From: Zhengitettix transpicula
Lineage: Eukaryota > Arthropoda > Insecta > Orthoptera > Tetrigidae
NCBI GenBank assembly: GCA_037074705.1
Contig: CM073590.1
Coordinates: 218,146,746 to 218,210,745, forward strand
Direction: 5' to 3'
Length of the DNA: 64,000 nucleotides
How positions within the stretch are numbered: position 1 is the first letter of the stretch; each line of letters opens with the position of its first letter. The position numbers and the translations under genes were made by a program. Under the pieces are notes generated by a model. That model was not told the origin of the DNA. It ran no database searches and saw only the letters and a program-made list of their open reading frames with translations. Below are positions 22,841-33,399 of the stretch, one piece after another.

Positions 22841-24578
22841 CTACTTTCCCCAACCATAGTATCCGCCGCCCCCAGATGCAGCTGCCGCAGCCGCCGCCGC
22901 TGCTTGGCGCCGAGGACGTTCTAGAATCGTTGCTGACGCTGCCTCAGCTGCGAAACAAAATGAGCGTCCACAATACAAATGTATAATTAATACATAGTAT
23001 TCCTTTTATTTTGATAAGACTATTTGAGGGTATTCCATAATGTGGTCACTTTATTATTATAGAATACATAGGTATAAAAATGGAAATAAAGGTAGATAAG
23101 GCTAACAGGTTATGTTTAAGGATCCAACCCAGCATTCTCCTAAATGTGATTCAGGGAGAGACTTAGAGTAACCTACATCTGGTTGATCAGGCTCTCCGTA
23201 CTTGTCCTACCCCATTCCGAAGACTGCACACTGCATTCCTTGACCGAATTTGAAGATTTCTGGCAGACTGATCCTTTCGTTCCTTTAGTACATAGTATTA
23301 GTGATGATTTCTTAAATAATATTTAACCACCAATGTAACAAACTCTTCTTATCCAACCTGCTGTGGTGTAGGGGTCAGCGTTTGTGTGCGTGTTTTCCAT
23401 ACTGAGAAACTCCCATCATTTAGTCCCCTGACATAGATGAACTGCAACTGAGTACATAATAAGTCGCTAATGGCATCAGATGTTGATGCGAATGTAATTA
23501 TATAAATTTTACGAAACAGTTCTTAATTTTGATGAGAAGATGATTTTGAAACGAAGCGAATCTGTGGATGAACACGGAAACTTCAACGGCGGAATGATCT
23601 ATATGCCTAACAGCTTCAAGGAAGGATACGTATTTCTGAACCTACTATATATATGTTCGCAACTCTAAAAAAAAATTATTGAAAGAGAAAATTTTATTAT
23701 TCAAAAAAGGTTTGTTCGAGTTTTTCCAAGACCGTCTAGCAAAGGTATATTTAAAAAAATTGTATTCGTACATGCCAGTACACACATTAATTAACGCTAG
23801 ATAGCTCAGTTTTAATATTTCTATATTTAATTAACTCCTAGATAAAAGATAGCGTTTATATTAAAATAAACATTCTGTAAATAGTATTATGAAAGACGCC
23901 AGTATTAATATCTTAAATTTCATAGCTTAATAAATGATTATAAATAAGTTTTTTTTATTATTTCTGTACAAAGAGCGACTAATTTCACATTTGTGAGGCC
24001 CAGCTCCGGATAAACCCTATGGAATATTATTAGGTGTCATTTTTCTCGTAGAACTTAAAATAATCGTTTGAATAGTGGGAAAGGACGAAGCTAACGAAAT
24101 GACTTAGTGTCAATAAAACCGAATTTGCTGAATAAATAGAACAATTACCGCTATAAAAATTAATTTATACGATCCAATAAACTAATATTATATTCTATTT
24201 AATTGTAATTGTCATAGTGTATACTATCAGCCATACTGTTCCGAGTAAGTGCTAATGCAGCAGTCTGGTGCTTCTGAAGTCCTACATCAGCAGGATGTAG
24301 TGCATATATCAGCATGTCTCACTTCTCCGTCAAATCATTACACTAATGGATGGATTATTAACGGGACGCTCCTTATTTACCCAGAAGGAACTAAGAATGT
24401 CAGAAAATAACTTCTCCGACAAGCGCCGAATATTTCTTGTACATTCAAGAGAATTTAAATGGGCTGTCAAATTTGATAAGCTCTACGTGCGAATATAAAC
24501 ACATTACTTACAAATTCCTCCGAGGAAAACGATGAAAAGAAACACCACAAAAAGCTGGAAAACAACTGGGAACTTCAT
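22841..24578 (-). CDS. Ala-rich secreted prepropeptide ending YYGWGK, two exons, 57 aa
   Basis: Exon 1 (24578-24512) encodes a 22-residue signal peptide, MKFPVVFQLFVVFLFIVFLG plus GI, and ends before GTAAGT in phase 1. Exon 2 (22947-22841) follows TTTTGTTTCGCAG and runs to a stop. Residues 23-36 are a short propeptide ending R33-P-R-R36, a furin-type site. The predicted product starts at Q37, has nine alanines (38-46), then SGGGGYYGWGK. Gln at a new N-terminus normally cyclises to pyroglutamate. Gly56-Lys57 is a standard amidation signal, which would leave Trp55-amide. The alanines use mixed GCN codons, so the run is not a simple trinucleotide slip. A TATATAAG (24631-24624) precedes a CTCAAAT initiator by about 27 bases. 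The intron is 1.56 kb. The function is unknown. Confidence 0.75.
23098..23285 (-). mobile_element. Fragment of the SINE-like family, inside the intron of the 22841-24578 gene
   Basis: Text such as TTTAAGGATCC, GCATTCTCCTAAA, GTGATTCAGGGAGAG and CCTACATCTGGTTGATCAGG matches the middle of the SINE copies with many changes. It is an old, truncated copy. Confidence 0.5.
23520..23668 (+). CDS. Orphan coding-like exon with a KR site
   Basis: After TTTTACGAAACAG a phase-1 frame stays open for 49 codons to a TAA. It reads LNFDEKMILKR, then SESVDEHGNFNGGMIYMPNS and FKEGYVFLNLL. Codon choice is much more gene-like than the flanks, and an acidic lead into a Lys-Arg site in a phase-1 exon matches the peptide genes here. 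No signal-peptide exon was found on the plus strand between 18.3 and 23.4 kb, and it lies within the intron of the opposite-strand gene. It may be a relic exon, an exon whose partner I missed, or a transposon fragment. Confidence 0.3.
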
Positions 24579-24603
24579 GACGAGCGATTTCACGAATGTT
24601 ATT

Positions 24604-24631
24604 TGAGGTAAGCCTTCCCGGTTCTTATATA
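24604..24631 (-). promoter_or_regulatory. TATA box and initiator of the 22841-24578 gene
   Basis: TATATAAG on the minus strand at 24631-24624 is followed 27 bases later by a TCA (A at 24604). The start codon follows 26 bases after that. Confidence 0.55.
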
Positions 24632-24659
24632 CTTTAACTTAAAACCGCAGTTAGCGGAT

Positions 24660-26780
24660 AAAATATTTAACAGTAAATTCGTTTAGACCTATTTAGTCAC
24701 CAATAAAGATAAGGTGGAAAACAGGTTTCATGCTGAATAACAACAGCAACTGTAGTATCCAGGCATAGCAGGTAAATGAACGCATGCAAGGTTGATGTCA
24801 AGTGAGTCCAAACAACAAAGAAAATTTAAAATCTGCTTTGCCGTTCTACATTTTCTTAAAGTTATAACCAAATTAATATTAAGTGTTATTCACAGTAATC
24901 AATATTTGTAAAAATATTTTATTTATTATGATCGGTGAAATTTATTTGCCAATTCAAAATATTATTCGTCATTTGGCTATTATTTTTTAAAGCAAATTAT
25001 ATTGAAAAAAATAATAATAATTAACTAATAAGTATAAGTGGCTTACATATGTACGCCTACTGTGTATTTTACATAATATAGTGTAAGGATATTCATAATT
25101 TTTTAGTAAAAAAATAAATAAATAATATAATAATTACCATTGAAAAATGAACTGTATTACACAATAGTCAAACTATATCAATATCAGATTATATTTATTA
25201 AATCATTAAAAATGCGGAGTATTATATAAATTATGAAAACATATCGAAATTTGACGTTTTGTGAACCAAGGGAAAAATCTAATATCAATTAACACGTACG
25301 GTATAATATTATCCAACAGACACAAATATAGCAACAGGGTTATTGTGGTAAGTATGCACTTTAAAGCCACTACTTTGTATTTTTAGAATTTTCAAACAAA
25401 AACATTTCTATAGTATTTCCAAATCAGGAAAACTTTTGCAAACTAATGATGAATATAAAATATTAATATAAAACATTAGAATACTTCCATAGGATTTAAA
25501 TGAGCAGCGTTTGTTAACACATTAATGGTTCCTACTTTACGTTTAGCAAATTAATAAAAAATATTGCAAGCAACAACGTAAAAATCTAGTTGCAATCGAC
25601 AATCTATTGTATCCCAAAAAGCGTGTCAGGAAACTTTACAAAATTCTACTAAAATAAGTTTCACTGTTCATCTGAACGAAAGAAGTGTCCTCTTAACTCG
25701 ACACTAATTTGAGTCACCCTGGGGTATTTCGACATTTTTCAACCCCTACTACTGCATCCAATCTGAATCATTTTACCGATAAGGTACATTAAAACTTTAA
25801 ATTTGTTAATTAAATTTAATTAACCATTATCTTCACCAGAACTTGAACTTAACCAGCATCGGGAGTGTCATTTTTCATCTCAAAACGATTTTTTCGATAC
25901 TAATATGACTCATTTTTGGAGAATTTTACCATACCTCCCTCCCACCAACAGTAGATCAAGAATTAATAATTAGTTTAGGATGTAAATGAAAAGCAGTTGC
26001 TGTTTTAGAAGTTGCTGCTCAGTCTTATGAGAAACAATCTTATGAAACAATATATAATTATTCGGCGCAGCTTTGTTATCTGTAATAACCCCTAATGCAT
26101 TTTCAATTTCTTTATTGTAAAATAAACTACAACCAGAAAGATATAAATTTAAATTAAGATTATAAATCAAAGTCTCCCTCCATATAGCAAATTACACAGG
26201 TCAACAACAAAAATTCCAGCTGGATAGGATATTTTTACTGAATTATATGTTTTAAAGGTAGCAGATTCTAAAAGTGTTTTCAATAAAATTCTATCACGTA
26301 AAGGGTTTTTGCAAAATAAAAACAAATTTTTGATAAAATCACTTATTTGTTACATTTAACTAAATATATTATACTTTCTTTTACCTAATAAAAATTGTTT
26401 CTGATATTTATACACAATATATAGGTCTACTCTTTTTTTCGTGTGCAACCTTTTCTTCTCTTTGACGCTTCCTATTTCCTTCTGTGGTTTCTCGATTTAT
26501 CATCCAACAATAGTAACATATTGACATCATATTTTCCTTGGTAACGTCTCTGGATATCACGGACATCCTATGGAAATGATTCAACCTACTCACGGAAACT
26601 GTGCAATGTGTTAGTGTAAGAAATTAACTTTAAAGCTCATCTTGTATCCGCATCTACGCATTGGCATATAAAGATCAGATTGTAAAATAATAAATGCCCA
26701 TGGGCATTTAAAAAACAAGATCTTGCATCTTGACCTTCATCAGCTTCCAGCATGCGCTGTACAATGGTTTTGTAATTAAG
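24660..26780. other. AT-rich intergenic DNA
   Basis: No supported gene or repeat was seen. Confidence 0.4.
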
Positions 26781-26788
26781 GTTCTTAG

Positions 26789-26979
26789 TGGATAAAGTTT
26801 TCTCGGGATTCCAACCGGGTAGCGTCGTTTAATTTCCACAACGTTTCGATGGCTTGCACCGCCATTTTCTTCAGGTGAAGTGAAGAAGATGGCCTGAAGA
26901 AGATGGCGGTGCAAGCTATCGAAACGTTGTGGAAATTAAACGACGCTACCCGGTTGGAATCCCGAGAAAACTTTATCCA
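26789..26979. repeat. Near-perfect 87-base inverted repeat, Penelope-terminus type
   Basis: The arms 26789-26875 and 26893-26979 match with about two mismatches around a 17-base spacer. Read outward, each arm goes from CCTGAAGAA(G/A)ATGGCGGTGC through ATCGAAACGTTGTGG and GACGCTACCCGGTTGGAATC to CCCGAGAAAACTTTATCC. A gene-like lead into GAAACGTT is typical of Penelope-like element termini. Two copies arranged head to head with so few changes indicate a recent insertion or recent inverted duplication. Open frames across it are repeat-derived. Confidence 0.8.
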
Positions 26980-26989
26980 GCAGATACAC

Positions 26990-28000
26990 CGGGAAATCCT
27001 ACATTCCTTAAGGTCCTTAATGTTCCCCAAAAACTTGTGCACTACATTCTTGAAAGAGTTACACGCATTTTTCCCCTTTCTCCCATTTCTTCCAAAAAGA
27101 GGGAATCAGATAAAAGGTTTTTTTTATGTTGGGGTCCATGAAAACTTTTTTTTGAACTTGGCTTTATACAGTTTCGGGAACTTGGTACACAGATATCTGA
27201 AACAATTCCCATCTCTTGGCAGAGATTTGACCAAACTGATTTATGAGCCCTAATTTAATATGAAGAGGTGATAACACTTTTTCTTGCTGTATATAAACTG
27301 AGTGCGGCCAGCGAGATACTGAAATTATTTACGTTATTGAAATATGATCTAATCCTACAGCAGGTTGTTTATATTTATTCCTAGTACCCCAGATAACATG
27401 TCGAAACATGCTCAACCTCACCAGTAATATTACTCATTATCCACTTATAACCTGTGTCGACATGATCATGCGACCTTCCTCCTAACGCTAAAACTACTTT
27501 ACTTCCTTCCCCTACCACTACTCTTTTCAAACACTTTTTTTTATTTCTTGCCCAGTCGAGCTATAATTCATAAAATTAATGAGAGAAATTAAGGCCATTT
27601 TTAAAATTAAAAAATACTAAATTATTAGTTAATTTAGTATTTTTGTAGATTTGCAATTGTAAGTTAATTGCGAATTTTACGCTAAATACAAAAAAAACCT
27701 GAGAGGAACAAAGAAATTGACGAGATGAAATTTTTTAAGTATTTTTTAGTTTTTACCAAGTTTAAGTTTATAATAAAGTGTATAAAATACCTATTCAGCT
27801 TTTTAGTTACACACCTATGTTATTATTTTCCTTAGCTTAATTAAATTTGTAACATTTTTAGAGGCCGTATATTGCAATAGATGCAGTTAGTAACTGATTT
27901 TCATGTGTTTTATTCTACACAATGTCTCGTATCTTATCCGTGTGAGAAAGACAGCACACACAAGAACTACCGTATAACTGATAGCTGTAACAGGGCTTAC
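26990..28000. other. Intergenic DNA flanking the inverted repeat
   Basis: A plus-strand frame (26903-27253) continues out of the right repeat arm to 27253 and may be a mobile-element remnant, but no domain could be recognised. The rest is AT-rich. Confidence 0.35.
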
Positions 28001-28006
28001 CCTACG

Positions 28007-28038
28007 TATAAGAGCAGGTCGAGGGACTGTCCTCGACA
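28007..28038 (+). promoter_or_regulatory. TATA box and initiator of the 28048-30590 gene
   Basis: TATAAGAG at 28007-28014 is followed 31 bases later by GACAGTT (A at 28038), and the start codon is at 28048. The same TATAAGAG octamer is used by the 43098 gene. Confidence 0.6.
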
Positions 28039-28047
28039 GTTCCTACG

Positions 28048-30590
28048 ATGAACGCCTCGAAATTCCTCGTCCGGCTGGTGACTATATTATTCCTATGCTA
28101 TCTAACGTCCGGTTTTCAAATTTCAAGTAAGTGTTTATGGAATGTTACAATTCGGAAAAAACGTAACGGAAAAAACTAATAAATATATAAACATCAGCCA
28201 ATTTTAAGTCAGATAAATAAGGATTTATTAAATTAACAACATTTCATCGCTTAATTTGCGACCTCATCAGGATAAAGTTTTAAAAAAATTTTATGTACAT
28301 TGCTGAAATTAAGCGATGGAACGTTAATTTTAAAAATTCTTTTTCTGACTTAAAATTGGCTGATGTTTATTTATTTATTAGTTTTCTCAATATGCAGAAT
28401 ATATATTTATATATATCATAACGGGTAAAAGACCAGCAAAATGTATCTCGTATTATAAAATTAAGCGGCAGTTACGTTCAATTCGAAAATATTTCGTGGC
28501 AGTTCTTCAATTATTCTATTGATTTTGTATAATAATTGAAATTTAATTTCGTTCATATAAGCCGCACTAAATTGGACACATCATTACGGAAATTAGCGTG
28601 ACTTGGCGGTTTGCGTACTTTCTTGTTTCTTTAAAATTATTTTCAACCATAATTTCTAAACATTGAAATGATAACTTTCGGTAGTTTTCTCTAAAATACT
28701 TGGATAATAAAATTAATTTTTTAAGTAAATTCCTTATCCCAGTATTACATGTTTTGTGTATAGACTCATTAACACTTGTATATTTAAGCTAAGAAGCGAT
28801 GTTTCAGACACCTAGATTGATTCTTCAGGTTAGAAGTTGTTTCCAACAGTTTTTGGATAACAGTTTTTATTCTTTAGGAGGTAAGAAAGAATAATGGCCA
28901 CCTTTAGACCTTCTGATTAACTTTCAAATTTTTATTAATAATTTATATATATTATTTAATAATACAAAGTTTTTCTAACGAACAGTTTGACTTATTCACG
29001 CCTTATAATATTCAACGGGTCGCCAATGATCACGAAGTCGACACGACCATTATAAACCTCAATAAATAAATAATATTCAATACGCTGGCATAAACCTTTA
29101 AAAGTAGTTAATTGATTTACAAATCATAAGGAGAGTGTTTTACAATTAAAACCATATACTATTAAGGACAACATTTTGCTGATTAAAAAAAAATGTAATA
29201 AACTTTATCTTCACTTCATGTTATACGAAACAGTTGAAAAATACTATCTTTCAATATAATTACAATATATTTTTATTCTATCGATATTTTCATTTACGTT
29301 CGGAGCTTATTTATTAACTGATCGTTATAAAATTATTCCCGAAAATTCCGGGTATGTTTAATAATCCTGTTATTGAAAAAAATTTTATGCTCTTATACCT
29401 ATCGTTTTACAAATAAAGGAAGTAAGTTTGATTATTAAATTAAACGGATTGGCTCCTCAGTTCTCTCAGCGCTCGACATAATATTCCATGACATATTATA
29501 GGGTAATTTCCAAATCACCAGATGTATCACATAGGAATCTATGGAGACCAAAACACAATGTCGACCTTTGGGATCTCACGGACCCGATCTAATTACGCAA
29601 TAGTGCATGGAGACAAGCAAACTCGTGTATTGTCTGTAACTGTTAATAAAGCATGCTTCTTGGAAGGGATTTACTCCGTATTGATTCCATCAACTCTCTA
29701 CTGAGGAAATAGGACAAATAAAAGTTCCATTATTTACATTACTACGAAAATACATCAGTGAGAAACATGGACAACACACACATAAATTCGAACAAATTAA
29801 AAAATTGTTAATAGGAAGATAAAAAATAATAAATACACAAATGTAGAAATATAACAAACAACAATTTTTAAAAAGAGAAAATAATTAAATGAGGTAAATG
29901 CAAAAGTGAGAAAGTCTTATTAATTAACTGATATGAAAATAAACGTTACATAAACGCTAAAAACAAAATAATAATCACATTACAAAAAATTTGTATTGAA
30001 TAAGAAACTTTATTTATAATTTAAATAATATTGTTATTATAATTATTGACTAATTATAAAGATAATCACTTCTGACAGTAATAAATTTACATTAAATCAA
30101 CTAACACGACCTCAAAATTAGTAATTTATTATTTTTAAAAAAATGTTATTTACAAGTTTCTCGAAATCCTTTCGAACTAGTAATCTTTTTTTCGTATCTT
30201 GAAAACTTCTAAGCAACGAGGAACCGTTATTCCAAGGAAATCAATCGAGCGAAGACAAATATATTTCTATCCGTACTACTTAGAACGGGCTAGTTCTTAA
30301 TTTCGTTTTTTATACTGTTTTTGATAATTCGAATATATTTTAGCTATAATAATAATATATACGCTATAACGTACATGATAATTCATTAAATATATTGCTA
30401 GTGTGCTTCCAATGTAGGTTCTCTGTTTCCAGGTATGCAAGCGTCGAATTGGGTGGACGCTGGATCGGGTCCCAGAGGTTCATTCCAGTCCAGCGTCATG
30501 ACGAGGGGAGCTGATGGTGTCGGTCGCCTAGCGGTCACGAAACAGAACGGAGCAGGTCCGCCACGAACCAGCATGTTCATCTTGCCCTGA
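28048..30590 (+). CDS. Secreted small protein, two exons, 78 aa
   Basis: Exon 1 (28048-28126) encodes a 26-residue signal-like segment, MNASKFLVRLVTILFLCYLT then SGFQIS, and ends before GTAAGTG in phase 1. Exon 2 (30433-30590) follows TCTGTTTCCAG, restores Ser27, and reads MQASNWVDAGSGPRGSFQSS, then VMTRGADGVGRLAVTKQNGA and GPPRTSMFILP to a stop. The exon is GC-rich against AT-rich flanks. It shares intron phase and signal-exon layout with its neighbours, but lacks the furin site, Ala run and Trp-Gly end. The opposite strand is also open over exon 2, with an acceptor-like TTAGTTCAG, so the strand call rests on the exact phase match with exon 1. The intron of 2.3 kb contains an inverted repeat. 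The function is unknown. Confidence 0.5.
28162..28388. repeat. Inverted repeat pair, arms about 85 to 100 bases, intronic
   Basis: The left arm, read on the minus strand, carries CCTGATGAGGTCGCAAATTA then AGCGATGAAATGTT, and ends GACTTAAAATTGGCTGATGT. The right arm on the plus strand carries AAATTAAGCGATGGAACGTT and the same GACTTAAAATTGGCTGATGT. A single related copy at 43520-43615 has GATGAGGTCGCAAAATAAGC then GACGAAACGTT. The family is probably Penelope-like. Confidence 0.65.
29520..29705 (+). other. Unexplained GC-richer patch inside an intron
   Basis: A 60-codon plus-strand frame (29522-29704) reads as ordinary protein-like text but has no convincing splice sites or family. It lies within the intron of the 28048-30590 gene. 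Noncoding or repeat-derived sequence is more likely. Confidence 0.2.
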
Positions 30591-30599
30591 ACTAACAGA

Positions 30600-32005
30600 G
30601 ATGTCAATGCACCACAACAATACTCATTAATATTTTTTTTAAAAAAAAAAGAAGGAAGAAAAAATAATATTTTATACATAATGTGATTATAACAGTCTGT
30701 ATTTTTTCAAATGAATTACATGTTAATTGCTGAATAAAAATAATAAAAGTCTCAATAAATAATTTTATTATTACTTCCATGCTTCGTATTTCATCTGCTT
30801 CAAATAGTGTCTCTAATCGGATAGAAATAATTGACATTGCTGTTTATCCGTTCTTTATGACTGAATATATATTGAAGTTTTGTTTACATCAATATTGAAT
30901 TTTGCTTTTGCTTCTACTATGATGTATTTGTAAGGTTCTCTCAGATAGGTTCAAGAATAGAATGGAGACTAGCCAGAGTAAAGACTTCGACAGGGCATTA
31001 TCGTTCCATTGCAAAGCGGGTGTTCGTATTAATGCGACGCCCTTCCAATACGTTATAGAAATTAAATGGTCTTCTACAATCATCATCAAATTCCTTTTTT
31101 CATAATATGTCATTTAAATTCAGAACTATTTATGATTAAAATGTAATTCAGTCGAAAAAAAATTAATCACAATTATCAAATTACTCTTACCCATATTGTT
31201 GTGATATTGTTCTGACTTTATCACTGATCCTAAAATACTTATATTTTTTCCAAACTGATACCTTAATATTGTCCATCCAGATCGAATAAACCCGAATATA
31301 CAGGGTGTTTATAAAATAGAGGGTATAATTTCAGGTATGTATTACCCATATATAGACAATACGAACGTTCAAAATGAAAATATTTACGACTGTATTATCA
31401 CTTTTTATTCTGAATTGGCAATCTTTCTTATTCAATAAAAAAGTTCGTTACAACATGTGTCCGGAAATGATTGATTTCCGAGTTATGGCCTTCAAAACAG
31501 TGATATTCACCGTGTCGTGCCATGACACGTCGATGTCAGGCCTGTATTCAGAAAGAAGAAGAATAAGGTATAGACAGGCTATATATATTGTAGAAATTAC
31601 AAATAAGTAATTAATTAATAAATTTGTTTCTTTCGGTATTGGCGGCGTAACTCTGAAGTCATGCCATTGTGAGTAACTCAATTGTTGGGCGAGAATGCGG
31701 AGCCGATAATGCTTGCTACCAAGTGATTGTCAAAAATGCATATATAGACGTTCAGGAATTTAGGAGGGCAGAGTGTGTTTATCAGAGAGAATGTGTTTGT
31801 CCGAGCAAAGTGTGTTTGTTGCTAGGATATTTAGAGATAGAGAGTTTTTACGCAGATCTCCAGTTGTCAAGTGTTTAGTGAAAATAGTGTTTTGAACTTG
31901 TTTTAGAATAGTCATAGCTTCATGTAAATGAACTTTCATGGCAATAGGCCCTTTATAAAACCCTGTTTTTCAGAGAAGTCGTAAAACAGTGATAGTGATA
32001 TTCAC
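30600..32005. other. Intergenic DNA with possible element ends
   Basis: An ACAGGGTGTTTATAAAATAG at 31301 resembles the outward end of many insect DNA elements. TGAATTGGCAATCTTTCTTA near 31404 repeats at 40194 and 53430 and probably belongs to Penelope-like tails. No gene is supported. Confidence 0.35.
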
Positions 32006-32007
32006 CG

Positions 32008-32101
32008 AAGGTTGATATGAAACGTTTCGATATATAAGAACCATTATAACTATCCAAATAACTTGGGGATGAAGCTTTAACAAAAAAAGCAGTTATCTCC
32101 A
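32008..32101 (-). repeat. Direct repeat, copy 1, with a conserved open frame on the minus strand
   Basis: This segment is about 93% identical to 33248-33341. On the minus strand both copies read EITAF(F/V)VKAS(S/P)PSYLDS then YNGSYISKRFIS without a stop. This copy has no visible splice acceptor and diverges immediately outside the shared block. Confidence 0.6.
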
Positions 32102-32332
32102 AATTTTAAAAATAAATAACTTTTTATTATCTTTTTAAATATACAGATTAATTTCAAATTCCTTCCATTTTTCTCCTTTATTAAAAGTTTTTATTACATT
32201 ACATTGGCACTCCAACGTGAGGCTTGTACTTTTATAAAGTATAATTTTGAATACTACATAATTTGCCGCCACAACGTGCTGGCATTCTATCTTTAAACAA
32301 TATTAACTATTTAGTTTATTACATATTTGTCC

Positions 32333-32406
32333 CCAACGTGGCAATTCCCCTCTTATAGCATTTGAAAAGAACTGAAATGTGGGATCTGGAAAGGTAACTA
32401 AAGGTA
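32333..32406 (-). mobile_element. Truncated 3' end of the SINE-like family
   Basis: The plus strand reads CAACGTGGCAATTCCCCTCT and then TATAGCAT, a diverged match to the family 3' end. It directly abuts the fuller copy that starts at the next T-rich run. Confidence 0.6.
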
Positions 32407-32830
32407 GCCAATTATTTTTTTTTAGGGCAACAGGCTACATGAGGGTAATCTACGTTGGGCAACTCCCCTTTAATAGCATAGGAAGGGATTTGAAAGGGGG
32501 GATGCGGAAGGGTAGAGGAAGGTAGCCAAGGGTTGACTAGGGACCCCGGGCTATATTTTAAGGATCCTAGCCGGCATTCGCCTAAAGAAATGCAGGGAAA
32601 ACCCTAGAAAAACCTGCATCAGGTAGGTCGGGTATTGGGTACTTGTTCCACGCCCTTCCGATGGCGGGAGAGGGGGTTTTCTGTGACGGCGCAAAATTCC
32701 CCTCTCCTTGCCTTGACCAGTTCAGGAGGCAGCTGGCCGACTATTCCAATAGGAATAGGGACCACTTGTATGCCCAAGGTCTGCGAACTCGGAACATACA
32801 CCTCTCAAAACTTATCGTGGTGCCTCCCCA
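32407..32830 (-). mobile_element. SINE-like retroposon, minus strand
   Basis: A T run and GGCAACAGGCTACATGAGGG open the copy, which continues through the complete shared body to CACCTCTCAAAAC. It is close in sequence to the 2.4 kb copy. A 60-base piece of the same 3' end lies just beyond at 32838-32905. Together these make three family pieces side by side. Confidence 0.75.
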
Positions 32831-32837
32831 ATATTTT

Positions 32838-32905
32838 TTTACACTGCATGATGCATGAAGGTAATCCACATGGTGGCAACTCCCCTTTAACAGCTTAGAA
32901 AGGAA
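32838..32905 (-). mobile_element. Truncated 3' end of the SINE-like family
   Basis: GCATGATGCATGAAGGTAAT then CCACATGGTGGCAACTCCCC matches only the last 60 or so bases of the family. It is a severely 5'-truncated copy next to a fuller one. Confidence 0.65.
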
Positions 32906-33192
32906 ATAAAAATATATTTTTTAAACACCTTATGTTACGTTGTTGCATGTGGCGTTCTGTTCGTAAGATAACTACGAGCAACCAAAGAACCCGGAAACCT
33001 GGCTGGAATCACACAGTAAATTAATATTTTATATAGCAATTTATGATACCAATTAATCACCCTTTTATAGGATAGCTTCCTAACTAAATTAATATTAAAG
33101 AATTACTATTTATAAAAGTTTTCCCAAAATATGTTTAATAATAATTCAGATCACTCAAATGTAAACTGCACGAGATTATTATATAATTTATT

Positions 33193-33362
33193 TTATTTTA
33201 TCTTGCTGCTGCATCCATAATCGGGTGTAAAAACTCGAATTATTGTTGAAGGTGATATGAAACGTTTCGATATATAAGAACCATTATAGCTATCCAAATA
33301 ACTTGGGGGCGAAGCTTTAACAACAAAAGCAGTTATCTCCATTCCTAATTTCTTTCCTGTTA
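33193..33362 (-). repeat. Direct repeat, copy 2, possibly a peptide exon with a KR site
   Basis: The repeat proper is 33248-33341. On the minus strand an acceptor-like GTGATAACAG at about 33356 opens a phase-1 frame reading KKLGMEITAFVVKASPPSYL, then DSYNGSYISKR and FISPSTIIRVFTPDYGCSSK to a stop at 33193. Phase, length and the Lys-Arg site fit the peptide genes here. Against this, TATCGAAACGTTTC inside it resembles the Penelope-type motif of other repeats in the window, and no signal exon was found upstream on that strand. Confidence 0.3.
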
Positions 33363-33399
33363 TCACTTGCGCGTCCAACACCTCTTACAATGACGTCAT

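Noticed and set aside
26903..27253. 116-codon plus-strand ORF
   Set aside because: It starts inside the right arm of the inverted repeat and shares its translation with the left arm, so it is repeat-derived.
30398..30679. 93-codon minus-strand ORF
   Set aside because: It lies opposite exon 2 of the 28048-30590 gene, has no partner exon, and its N-terminal part is AT-rich low-complexity text. The plus strand gives an exact phase match with exon 1.
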